The notes under the pieces: generated by a model
The model's input: only the letters and a program-made list of their open reading frames with translations
Told to the model about the DNA's origin: nothing
Databases searched by the model: none
NCBI GenBank assembly: GCA_937139475.1
Contig: CAKZQF010000102.1
Coordinates: 1 to 64,000 of the forward strand
Length of the DNA: 64,000 nucleotides
From: an uncultured Gammaproteobacteria bacterium
GTDB lineage: Bacteria; Pseudomonadota; Gammaproteobacteria; Enterobacterales; Psychrobiaceae
Direction of reading: 5' to 3'
Shown here: positions 17,041-25,420 of the stretch, piece after piece
Layout: each line of letters opens with the position of its first letter
Numbering within the stretch: position 1 is the stretch's first letter
Made by a program: the position numbers and the translations under genes

Positions 17041-18042
17041 ATGCGTAAAGGCACTTTTTTTTGTGTTGACGCTCATACCTGTGGCAACCCAGTCCGCTTA
17101 GTCACCAGCGGTCACCCTGATTTACAGGGCAACACCATGAGCGAAAAACGTCAAGACTTTCTTAATAATCACGATTGGATCCGTCAATCATTAATGTTTG
17201 AACCTCGTGGGCACGACATGATGTCGGGCTCGTTTATCTATCCACCTTGTAGCGACAACAGTGATGCAAGCATCTTGTTCATTGAAACGAGTGGCTGTTT
17301 GCCTATGTGTGGCCATGGCACCATTGGCACTGTGACTTCAGCATTAGAGCAAGGATTAATAACGCCTAGGGTACCAGGCCAGTTAATTATCGATGTCCCC
17401 GCTGGGCAAATAAAAATTGAATACAAGCAAACAGGTCAAAAGGTCGATAATGTAAAAATTTACAATGTCGCAGCCTATTTGGCGCACCAGAATGCTGTGA
17501 TTGATGTGCCAGGCTTAGGGTCGTTACAAGTAGATGTCAGTTATGGTGGAAACTACTACTGTATCGTTGAACCCCAAGCGCTATTTCCAGGCATAGAGCA
17601 CTGGAGCGCTTCGGATATCCTTTATTGGAGTCCAATTGTGCGGGAGGCAGCAAATAAACAGCTCATTTGTATTCACCCTGACGATCCGACGGTAAATGGA
17701 ATTAGCCACCTGCTTTGGACTGGCGCATCAAAAAATAGCAATAGCCATGGTGCCAACGCGGTATTTTATGGAGATAAAGCCATTGATCGCTCACCATGTG
17801 GTACAGGAACGAGCGCGCGCATGGCACAACGTTTCGCCAAAGGATTGTTAAAAGATGGCGAACTGTTTGTGCATGAAAGCTACATCGGAAGTCAGTTTGT
17901 AGGCAAAGTAGAAAGCGTAACAACTGTGGGGGATTACCCAGCTATTATGCCAAGTATTCAAGGCTGGGCACAGGTAACCGGCTACAACCAAATCATTGTC
18001 GATGATGATGATCCTTATGCATTCGGTTTTCAGGTGACATAA
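17041..18042 (+). CDS. 4-hydroxyproline 2-epimerase (proline racemase family)
   Basis: A 333-residue protein with both catalytic cysteines of the racemase family: C90 in LPMCGHG and C253 in DRSPCGTG. This Cys/Cys pair, with the shorter loop and the TFFCVDAHTCGNPVRLV start, fits the enzymes that convert trans-4-hydroxy-L-proline to cis-4-hydroxy-D-proline. I start at the ATG 17041 because GGAG lies 8 bp before it; an upstream in-frame TTG (17023) overlaps that site. It lies between the deaminase remnant and the semialdehyde dehydrogenase, probably in one operon under the palindromic operator at 16563. Confidence 0.88.
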   Translation: MRKGTFFCVDAHTCGNPVRLVTSGHPDLQGNTMSEKRQDFLNNHDWIRQSLMFEPRGHDMMSGSFIYPPCSDNSDASILFIETSGCLPMCGHGTIGTVTSALEQGLITPRVPGQLIIDVPAGQIKIEYKQTGQKVDNVKIYNVAAYLAHQNAVIDVPGLGSLQVDVSYGGNYYCIVEPQALFPGIEHWSASDILYWSPIVREAANKQLICIHPDDPTVNGISHLLWTGASKNSNSHGANAVFYGDKAIDRSPCGTGTSARMAQRFAKGLLKDGELFVHESYIGSQFVGKVESVTTVGDYPAIMPSIQGWAQVTGYNQIIVDDDDPYAFGFQVT

Positions 18043-18099
18043 CCCCAAATCAACGATGGCGGTTAACCGAGATATCGCCTAGCAACTAGAGAGAACAAG

Positions 18100-19656
18100 A
18101 TGATAGAAATTACAGGACAACACCTAATTAACGGCACTTGGTCAAATGCAGGACAGCAGAAATTTGCAAGTGCTAACCCAAGTACTGATAGTAATAATCC
18201 ATGGACATTTTTTGATGCAAATAGTCAGGATGTCGAACAGGCTGTTACGGCTGCAGCAGATGCTTTTACTGAGTATCGCGCGACCACCTCAACCGCTCGC
18301 GCTGAATTTTTAGAAGCTATTGCAAATGAAATTGAAGCATTAGGTCCTCAGCTTGTTGAAGCCGCAATGAGTGAAAGTGCACTGCCGCAAATGCGAATCG
18401 AAGGTGAGCGAGGCAGAACTTGTGGTCAATTACGTTTGTTTGCTAACAATCTACGCAATCCAATCAGCCCCGTATTTATTGATAATGCCCAGCCAGAACG
18501 CTCACCATTACCAAAAGCTGATAGTCGTTTAATGCAAATACCACTAGGCCCGGTAGCCGTTTTTGGTGCAAGTAACTTCCCGCTAGCGTTTTCCACTGCC
18601 GGCGGTGACACTGCCTCAGCACTTGCTGCTGGTTGCCCCGTGGTCGTCAAAGGACACCCAGCTCACCCAGCGACAACAGAGTTAGTCTGCCACGCGATTA
18701 ATCGTGCCATTGCTGCTACAGAAATGCCATCAGGGGTATTTTCAATGGTCCAATCGACAACACCTCAAATTGCTCAGCAACTTGTTCAGGCGCCAGAAAT
18801 TAAAGCGGTTGGTTTTACAGGGTCACAAAAAGTTGGGGACATTCTCAATAAATTAGCTCAAGAGCGCCCTAACCCAATTCCATTTTTTGGTGAGTTAGGC
18901 AGTATTAACCCGCAGTTCGTATTACCTGAAATATTGGCACAACAAGCGACTCAAATAGCAAATAATCAAGTGGGCTCCATGTTAATGGGACATGGACAAT
19001 TCTGTACTTCTCCTGGCGTTATGATAGTTGAAAACACCGCGGGAACAGACGAGTTGCTAACCGCACTTGAACAAGCAATCATCGCAGCACCAACGGGAAC
19101 TATGTTAACTCGTGGTATTTGTCAGACATACCAACAACAAGTTGCGGCCCTAAAACAAAAAGCGACATTGACTCATATTGGCAGTGGTGAAGAAGGCCAG
19201 GGATTATGCCAAAGTGCCGCCACATTATTTCGTGTAAGTGCAACGGACTTTATACAAGATAGTAGCTTACAAGAAGAAATTTTTGGGCCTTGTGCGCTTA
19301 TCGTACTTTGTGAAGACAACGCACAAATGCAGCAAATAGCGCAATCGCTACATGGTCAACTAACCGCTTCTATTCATGGCTTAGAGCAAGAGATTATTGC
19401 TAGTTCAGCGCTTATCGATAATGTGTCACAACATGTAGGGCGCCTGATATTCAACCAGATGCCTACCGGTGTTGAGGTTTGTCATTCGATGCAGCATGGG
19501 GGTCCATACCCTGCCTCTACAGCGCCAGCGACAACCTCTGTAGGTAGTCAGGCAATTAATCGTTTTACGCGACCTATTTGCCTGCAAAATATGCCTAGCT
19601 CAATACTTCCTCAAAGCATTGCACAAAACAGTAATACGCCACAAATAATTGTTTAG
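18100..19656 (+). CDS. Alpha-ketoglutarate semialdehyde (2,5-dioxovalerate) dehydrogenase
   Basis: A 518-residue aldehyde dehydrogenase. The general base E265 lies in FFGELGSINP and the catalytic cysteine C302 in GHGQFCTSPG. The GELGSINP form and HLINGTWSN start are typical of the NADP-dependent 2,5-dioxovalerate dehydrogenases that end the hydroxyproline and sugar-acid pathways, giving 2-oxoglutarate. It follows the epimerase by 57 bp on the same strand. It supplies the last step of trans-4-hydroxyproline breakdown, although the step before it (the deaminase) is broken here. Confidence 0.88.
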   Translation: MIEITGQHLINGTWSNAGQQKFASANPSTDSNNPWTFFDANSQDVEQAVTAAADAFTEYRATTSTARAEFLEAIANEIEALGPQLVEAAMSESALPQMRIEGERGRTCGQLRLFANNLRNPISPVFIDNAQPERSPLPKADSRLMQIPLGPVAVFGASNFPLAFSTAGGDTASALAAGCPVVVKGHPAHPATTELVCHAINRAIAATEMPSGVFSMVQSTTPQIAQQLVQAPEIKAVGFTGSQKVGDILNKLAQERPNPIPFFGELGSINPQFVLPEILAQQATQIANNQVGSMLMGHGQFCTSPGVMIVENTAGTDELLTALEQAIIAAPTGTMLTRGICQTYQQQVAALKQKATLTHIGSGEEGQGLCQSAATLFRVSATDFIQDSSLQEEIFGPCALIVLCEDNAQMQQIAQSLHGQLTASIHGLEQEIIASSALIDNVSQHVGRLIFNQMPTGVEVCHSMQHGGPYPASTAPATTSVGSQAINRFTRPICLQNMPSSILPQSIAQNSNTPQIIV

Positions 19657-19682
19657 TACCTCATTAACAATTAAGCGTCACC

Positions 19683-19720
19683 AGCCAAAAATAGTGTTTA
19701 AGCGCTGTTTTTGGCTATTT
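19683..19720 (+). terminator. Rho-independent terminator after the hydroxyproline operon
   Basis: A perfect 9-bp stem AGCCAAAAA/TTTTTGGCT with a 16-nt loop, followed by ATTTTCCTCTT. It lies 27 bp after the dehydrogenase stop codon and separates it from the GntR gene. Confidence 0.6.
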
Positions 19721-19786
19721 TCCTCTTATATTTTAAATGAAAACAGACTAATATAGGGAAAGTAGCAATTAATTATCTGTTTAACC

Positions 19787-20476
19787 ATGAACACAAAAGC
19801 AATGAACGTAAACACTCCAGTTGTACACAAAACCCGCACCCAAGTTGTTGTTGAAGTTTTAAGAGAACGGATACTTTCCGGTGATATTGAAGCTGGGAAA
19901 CCGCTACGCCAAAGCGCATTAGCAAGTGAGCTAAATGTAAGTCGTATTCCGATTCGTGAAGCACTATTGCAACTTGAGGCGGAAGGTCTGGTTAAGTTTG
20001 AAGCTCATAAAGGGGCGACTGCTGCCGGACTATCTAGCGAACAAGTACAAGAGCTGTTTGAACTACGGGCGCTAATCGAGCCGGACCTATTAGCTAAATC
20101 GATTGGTAATATGACCGAGGAACATTTAGCGCAAGCACAAGAAATTTTAACCCAGTTAGAAGATGCCTTTCATCATTCAAATGCTAGCAACGTTTGGAGT
20201 GAACTTAATACCAAGTTTCACACCAGTCTATACCAGGCTGCAAACCGCCCTAATACAATGGAAGTTGTGCAAAACCTAAACAGTAATTGTGATCGTTATA
20301 TTCGTCTGCATTTACTTCAAAAAGGTGGTATTCCAAAAGCGGAGCAACAACATCGAGAACTAATTGCACTTTGTCGTTCCGGGGAAACTGAAGCAGCCTG
20401 TAGCCTGCTTAAAGAGCACATCATGGGCAGCGCACAAGATTTAATTGAATTAGTTAATGCGCACAACGCAAAGTAG
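19787..20476 (+). CDS. GntR family transcriptional regulator (FCD domain)
   Basis: A 229-residue FadR-subfamily regulator. The winged helix (about residues 15-78) contains GKPLRQSALASELNVSRIPIREALLQLEAEGLV, and the all-helical FCD ligand domain (about 90-215) shows the metal/ligand motif elements ELRALIEPDLL, NTKFHTSLY and HRELIALC with histidines. It follows the hydroxyproline operon and probably controls it, together with lhpI-pepP, through the TTGTATACAA sites. An alternative ATG five codons downstream (19802) exists and neither start has a clear ribosome site. Confidence 0.9.
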   Translation: MNTKAMNVNTPVVHKTRTQVVVEVLRERILSGDIEAGKPLRQSALASELNVSRIPIREALLQLEAEGLVKFEAHKGATAAGLSSEQVQELFELRALIEPDLLAKSIGNMTEEHLAQAQEILTQLEDAFHHSNASNVWSELNTKFHTSLYQAANRPNTMEVVQNLNSNCDRYIRLHLLQKGGIPKAEQQHRELIALCRSGETEAACSLLKEHIMGSAQDLIELVNAHNAK

Positions 20477-20494
20477 CCGATGTAGTTAGTTGTG

Positions 20495-20556
20495 TAATAC
20501 CAATAGAATTAATTACTAGCGTTAAACATGATAAACGATTAGTTCTATTGATATCA
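20495..20556. repeat. Intergenic inverted-repeat element (ATACCAAT family), copy 1
   Basis: Imperfect inverted repeat: TAATACCAATAGAATTAAT (20495-20513) pairs with ATTAGTTCTATTGATATCA (20538-20556), 16 of 19 positions. It lies between the convergent GntR and acyltransferase genes and may also act as a bidirectional terminator. Three more loci with ATACCAAT termini occur in the window (40953, 56669, 60968). Confidence 0.6.
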
Positions 20557-20558
20557 GA

Positions 20559-21140
20559 CTAGGCTGATTTTTGTTGGTTGTGAGCGGAAGATTTTAAATC
20601 AGTCACATATAGCACATGCTCAAGATCATCAAAGTCGTCTTCGCTACCGACTGACACTCCAGTACAACGGCTATGTAAATACCCTATTTTGGCAAATACC
20701 TGCTTGTACAACCGTTGGTGTATTTTACTCGATACGCAGAAACCATAACGATAGCCCAAATCATAAGTCGCATTAGCAAGTGCAAGAAAAAAATCACGGT
20801 GTAATTCTTTAAATGGAATGTCAGTTTCTTGAGTGAGCGTTAGTCGCATCCATTGACAATAGCCTTGATTATCTAAAGATAAGGCAGGTAGTTGCTTGCT
20901 TAAGCATTCCGTATTGAGCTCCATTGGCAGCCGTTGTTCTGCACTGCATCCGAAAATTCTAACGCCCCCAATCACCCGCTGCCCGATTCGGGCGATAAAA
21001 ATATCGCTTTTATCGTCACAAAGCTCACCGGAGCCATTAAAATTACTTAATCCAAGTACTCGTTTGAAGGTTTTTTCGCGTAATTCAAAATACTGGTTTA
21101 GAAAGTCAGCGTTATTTGTTATCTCAAAAGTAACGTGCAT
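20559..21140 (-). CDS. GNAT-fold acyltransferase resembling autoinducer synthases
   Basis: A 193-residue protein. The N-terminal half follows the pattern of LuxI/FeeM-type acyltransferases: YFELREKTFKRVLGL, an acidic DDKSDIFIAR segment, then the GQRVIGGVRIFG beta strand that carries the acyl-CoA/ACP binding turn. WMRLTL and a C-terminal YRYGFCVSSKIHQRLYKQVF helix follow. It could be an N-acyl amino acid or acyl-homoserine lactone-like synthase, or a PEP-CTERM-associated acyltransferase. No LuxR partner or exosortase lies nearby. It ends three bases from the inverted-repeat element. Function unproven. Confidence 0.6.
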   Translation of the reverse strand: MHVTFEITNNADFLNQYFELREKTFKRVLGLSNFNGSGELCDDKSDIFIARIGQRVIGGVRIFGCSAEQRLPMELNTECLSKQLPALSLDNQGYCQWMRLTLTQETDIPFKELHRDFFLALANATYDLGYRYGFCVSSKIHQRLYKQVFAKIGYLHSRCTGVSVGSEDDFDDLEHVLYVTDLKSSAHNQQKSA

Positions 21141-21497
21141 ATTATTATTATCTCTACTAGTGAAAAATGCTTATCTAAGCAGGAAATGGGCAAAAATTAT
21201 GCCCGCCATATAACAACATATCTTTCCATGATTTTGTACCGCCATTTCTCCTAATCAAGCAGCCTAAAATACGAATTTATAGCTAAATAAAGTGGTATTT
21301 CTACAATAAATGCTAAAGCGCGCAGCGCAGTCTAGCCAACCCAAAGTGAACGTTAGCTTTATAGTTTTCATATAAATTTGATAGCGCCAGTAAAATATCA
21401 GCATAAAGCACGTTTTTTGATACAAAAACTAATGAGCAATGATTCTTTTTAAAGAATCGATAAGATGAAATGAGATGACAGGTTAGTCGAGTATTGC
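21141..21497. other. Intergenic region, no gene seen
   Basis: A 357-bp stretch without a convincing gene. A short perfect hairpin GATTCTTT/AAAGAATC with a 2-nt loop lies at 21441-21458, downstream of the AraC gene on the minus strand, but it has no T run behind it. Confidence 0.35.
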
Positions 21498-22538
21498 TTA
21501 AATTACTTTTGGTGCTTGGCTATCTCGATAGGATTTGGGGCTCTGATTGGTCCAGCGTTTAAACGCTCGGGTAAAACCACTTTGATCGGCAAACCCCAAC
21601 ATATAGGAGATTTCGATTAGGGGCAGACGCTGTTCACTCAACAATTTCAGTGCAAGATCATGGCGACACTCATCGAGAATTTCATTAAAACTCTTCCCTT
21701 CAGCTTTAAGTTTACGCTGTAAGGTGCGCAAGCCAAGATTTAGGTGACCGGCTATCTGTTCCAAATCGACTTCTTCAAGTAAAATATTCTCAAGCAGATA
21801 AGCTTTAACCTGGGTTGATATCAAATCAACACTAAAGCGTTTCATATGCTCAACTATCCATGTTTCTAACGTGTTCACTAATGACGGATTAGCTAACATC
21901 TGTGGCACAAGAATGTCTTCAAGGTTAAATACTAAGGTATTGCGGGGTTGGTCAAAGAGCACATCACATTTAAAAAATTGGCTAAACTCTTCACCACCCA
22001 TTGGCTTACGATGGGTGTAACTTACGCTCACTGGCGCAAAGTTGTCATTGGTCATCAATCGAAACAAGCTAATCATGGTTGCTGAAAAGGCTTCAACAGC
22101 TTCATAAGCCACTGGCTCATGTGCTGTTGGGATATCAAGGTGTAATATGGCTTGCGTGTCTGTTTGCTCCATTGACAAAACCGCAGCATCGGTGGTCATT
22201 TGAGTAAAACGTAGACAACGTTTTAACCCTTCAAGCACATTACTACTTGAGGCCATGGCAAGCCCAACGGCACTATAGGTATTGGGTTGGAAATATTTCG
22301 TGAGTCGCAAAGAAAAACAGGGATCCTGCGTATGCCTTACCGCTAACTTCCACAGCACTGCCATTTGATTAACAGGTAATCTAACATCGGGGTTTTGTTG
22401 AATCGACTCTAAGTCAATTTTCGCTTGCTCAAACAATTCAACAGGGCTTAGTCCATAACTTTCAATCGCTTTGGCAATGAGCAAAGCCCAACTACCAATA
22501 GTGGTTGGTGTATTTGGAATAAGGGTTGTTGAATTCAT
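21498..22538 (-). CDS. AraC family transcriptional regulator
   Basis: A 346-residue regulator with an N-terminal 'arabinose-binding' type domain (about residues 15-200; PVNQMAVLW and AVGLAMASSSNVLEGLKRCLRF segments as in OruR/ArgR-like proteins). The C-terminal double helix-turn-helix is EQIAGHLNLGLRTLQRKL, then IEISYMLGFADQSGFTRAFKRW (about 245-335). It lies directly upstream of and on the same strand as the TonB receptor gene's 3' end, in the alkyl sulfatase neighbourhood. It probably senses a lipid-like or alkyl compound. A second, similar regulator is at 34316. Confidence 0.9.
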   Translation of the reverse strand: MNSTTLIPNTPTTIGSWALLIAKAIESYGLSPVELFEQAKIDLESIQQNPDVRLPVNQMAVLWKLAVRHTQDPCFSLRLTKYFQPNTYSAVGLAMASSSNVLEGLKRCLRFTQMTTDAAVLSMEQTDTQAILHLDIPTAHEPVAYEAVEAFSATMISLFRLMTNDNFAPVSVSYTHRKPMGGEEFSQFFKCDVLFDQPRNTLVFNLEDILVPQMLANPSLVNTLETWIVEHMKRFSVDLISTQVKAYLLENILLEEVDLEQIAGHLNLGLRTLQRKLKAEGKSFNEILDECRHDLALKLLSEQRLPLIEISYMLGFADQSGFTRAFKRWTNQSPKSYRDSQAPKVI

Positions 22539-22600
22539 ATGTGTGCAGTCAACCTAGCATCAAAATTTTATTACATAATACAGTAAACAGGGCAATAAAA

Positions 22601-22630
22601 AAGGCTCAGGAAGATTAATTCCAGAGCCTT
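22601..22630 (-). terminator. Rho-independent terminator of the TonB receptor gene
   Basis: Stem AAGGCTC-x-GGAA pairs with TTCC-x-GAGCCTT around a 6-nt loop. Read on the minus strand it is followed by a run of six T, and it lies 19 bp beyond the receptor's stop codon. Confidence 0.85.
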
Positions 22631-22648
22631 ATTTAGCTTTACTGCTTA

Positions 22649-25057
22649 TTACATAAAGTCGTAACTAAACTGCAAACCGATGGTACGGCCTGGCTCTACC
22701 ATGTTGGCGTAGGCGCCCTTGGTTAGGGGTAAATCGAAACTAAAGTTGCGGGTTAGTTCATCAGTTAGGTTCTTGGCCACAAGCGCTACCTCCCATGTTT
22801 CATCATTAGATAATGCAATGCGCAAGTTTAGTTTGGCGTAGCTTTCTTGCTTAGTGAAAGGGTTTAAGTCAGCTGAAGTATAGAAATCACTTTTGTAGTT
22901 TACGTCCAGATTACTGGTCAATAATAATCCTTCAGCAACTTCAGTTTGATGCATAACACCAACATTGGCACTAAACTCAGGCACCAATGCATTCGTTTCA
23001 CCGGTTAAGTCACATGAAGAACCATCATTGGACAAGTTAGGCGATACAAGGGCATGACTGCTAAAACACTTAGCTCCTTTAAAGTCATCCCAGTTGAAAT
23101 CTAACCAACCAAAACTTGAAGTCACGGTAATATCATCGGTCGCAGCCCAGCGGCTATCAATCTCTAATCCCATCGTAGTAGCTTGACCAGCATTTTTTAC
23201 GTTGAAGCCAATCTGGCCGTCATAAATTGACGTTTGTAAATCATCAAAGCTCATATGGAATAGCGCAATATTTACCTCAGCAGCGCCTTCATCAAGCGTC
23301 AACTTGCTACCTAACTCATACGAAACAACACTTTCTTCTTCGAACTGGAAATTCCCCTGTAAATTTGAACGTGCATCAAAGCCACCAGATTTAAAGCCTT
23401 TAGCCCCTTTAACGTACACCATCGCACCATTATCGGTAGTGTAATTAAAGGTTAATGAGGGCGTTAAACTTTCTTCGTCACGAGATTGTGACAAGTCATG
23501 TGCTTCAATCGTACCGTAAACTGGGTTAACAATATTTTGCGTGTTGCTATTGAGCAATAATGGATCAAGGTGGGTAAATTGAGTACCTAACATCGCTTGG
23601 TAAGCACCGCCGGGTAATCCAGGTAAACCAAATGCGTCCAGAGCAGCAGCTAATGCAGGTGGCGTCACTAGCGCACTTTGGCTTAATGGTGCGTTAGTTT
23701 TTGGATCATAAACAGCCATTTGTTTATGTCCCTTCTTTGTTTCCTCTGTATAGCGCAGACCTAAGCTCACATTTAGCTTTTCGCTAAGTTTGTAATCAAA
23801 CTGAGCAAACAGCGCCCAAAGGTCGGACTCAACACCGTAATCACGGGTGCCATAAAAGGCCAATGGATAAGCGAAAGAGGTTTCATCATAATTTAGCTCT
23901 GATGATTGAAAATAGGCACCAACGATATAATCTAAGGTTTCACCGCCGGGAGAGGTAAAGCGAAACTCTTGACTTAATTGCTTATAATCTTCTTCAAACG
24001 CTGGTGAATAAAGCAATGTGCGCGCACTACTATCTTGGTCTTTTGCACCGTTAAGTTGATATTTCTGATAACCAGTAACTGAATTAAACGTATGCTCGCC
24101 CATCGTATAATCAATGTTTAAGGTAATATGATCACTCGTTGACTCTTCAAACTGTTTCTCACCTAATGCAGGCGTTGTATTAGCTGTCTTATGATCAAAT
24201 TGATACTCTTGCAGGCCTGCAAGTAATGCATTAGTTTGCGGTGTATTGGCGGCCTGTAAGTAAGGTTCGGTGGTAACGATTAAACTGCGCCCCTTATTTT
24301 CGTCGGTGTCGTGTTGAATCTTTAAGTTAGCGTTTAGCTTGTCAGTAATATCCCAATCAAAAGTCACACGAGCTGCAATGGAGTCTCGCGCTTGTTCGTT
24401 GTCACCGGTTACCACATTTTCAATATAACCATCGTCAGACTCGGCCTTAAATGCAAAGCGAGCGCTTAAATCATCGGTTAAGCCGCCTGAAACAGCCCCT
24501 TCAATATCAGTCTTATTGTACTCTGGCACATAATAGGCTTTCACATAACCTTCAAAATCATCAGTCGCATTTTTTGAAGTTAAGTTCAGTGCCCCTGCCG
24601 TTGTATTCATGCCAAATAAAGTCCCCTGAGGACCGCGCAATACTTCCACCATCGCCAGATCAAGAAAGCTACTTCGCATTAATACAGCGCGGCCACGATA
24701 AATACCGTCAACGTAAGTTCCAACGGTTTGTTCAAAGCCCTGGTTGGGGCCACTACCTAGCCCGCGCATATAAATATTGTAACCCTGCCCCGACTTACTT
24801 ACGGTAAAGTTTGGTACGTAGTCAGACATTTCCTCCATCTGAGTTAAACCAATATCAGTCAACTTATCGCCATCCAGGGTTGTAATTGAGGCAGGCACAT
24901 CCTGCAATGACTGAACACGCTTTTGTGAAGTTACCTCAATTACCTCAAGTGCTTTTGAGGTGGCAGCATCTTCTTGCGCTACAACCAATGGTGTGGCAAA
25001 TGCGCTAAGCATGGCACTAGCTAACATAGTCATTTTGGGCATCGTTATATTTTTCAT
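22649..25057 (-). CDS. TonB-dependent outer membrane receptor
   Basis: An 802-residue receptor. A signal peptide ends near VVAQ (residue 28). A TonB-box-like segment (ALEVIEVTSQKR) follows, then the plug with LQDVPASITTLDG, YMRGLGSG, GTYVDGIYRGR and VEVLRGPQGTLFG (about 50-170). A long beta-barrel follows and ends in the aromatic-terminated strand GLQFSYDFM. The class resembles the large 'iron complex/carbohydrate' receptors of marine bacteria. It is divergent from the first alkyl sulfatase gene across 363 bp, so the ligand may be an alkyl sulfate or related amphiphile; this is inferred from position. Confidence 0.92.
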   Translation of the reverse strand: MKNITMPKMTMLASAMLSAFATPLVVAQEDAATSKALEVIEVTSQKRVQSLQDVPASITTLDGDKLTDIGLTQMEEMSDYVPNFTVSKSGQGYNIYMRGLGSGPNQGFEQTVGTYVDGIYRGRAVLMRSSFLDLAMVEVLRGPQGTLFGMNTTAGALNLTSKNATDDFEGYVKAYYVPEYNKTDIEGAVSGGLTDDLSARFAFKAESDDGYIENVVTGDNEQARDSIAARVTFDWDITDKLNANLKIQHDTDENKGRSLIVTTEPYLQAANTPQTNALLAGLQEYQFDHKTANTTPALGEKQFEESTSDHITLNIDYTMGEHTFNSVTGYQKYQLNGAKDQDSSARTLLYSPAFEEDYKQLSQEFRFTSPGGETLDYIVGAYFQSSELNYDETSFAYPLAFYGTRDYGVESDLWALFAQFDYKLSEKLNVSLGLRYTEETKKGHKQMAVYDPKTNAPLSQSALVTPPALAAALDAFGLPGLPGGAYQAMLGTQFTHLDPLLLNSNTQNIVNPVYGTIEAHDLSQSRDEESLTPSLTFNYTTDNGAMVYVKGAKGFKSGGFDARSNLQGNFQFEEESVVSYELGSKLTLDEGAAEVNIALFHMSFDDLQTSIYDGQIGFNVKNAGQATTMGLEIDSRWAATDDITVTSSFGWLDFNWDDFKGAKCFSSHALVSPNLSNDGSSCDLTGETNALVPEFSANVGVMHQTEVAEGLLLTSNLDVNYKSDFYTSADLNPFTKQESYAKLNLRIALSNDETWEVALVAKNLTDELTRNFSFDLPLTKGAYANMVEPGRTIGLQFSYDFM

Positions 25058-25420
25058 GTTTTCTCCAGCCTACCTTTTGATAGTTATTATTTTTCGACTA
25101 TACCCATGCTCAATCCAACAATCGTTGCTATTACTCATGGGTAGCAACTCTGATAACACCTAAACTAGCGAATACCCTCAACAAAAACTTGTAACTAGGC
25201 GTCAACTTTTTATCAACAAACGACAAATAATAAGCGGCGGAAAAGAACAACTAAAATAATACAAAGAACTAACAACAACTTAGATAGCAACAAACCTGTT
25301 GAATCTCGCAACCTGTCTAAATTTGTCATTTAGAACTCAATTGTTGTCGTTTAAAGATTAGAATTCGGGCCCGATTCCTTAGTAACCTGACACAATCGAA
25401 TAGCCATTGGATAATACCCT
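25058..25420. promoter_or_regulatory. Divergent control region between TonB receptor and alkyl sulfatase
   Basis: A 363-bp gap with no gene. It contains an inverted 9-mer pair, AAACGACAA (25218-25226) and TTGTCGTTT (25344-25352), which could be half sites for one of the two AraC regulators nearby. No clear promoter boxes were assigned. Confidence 0.35.
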
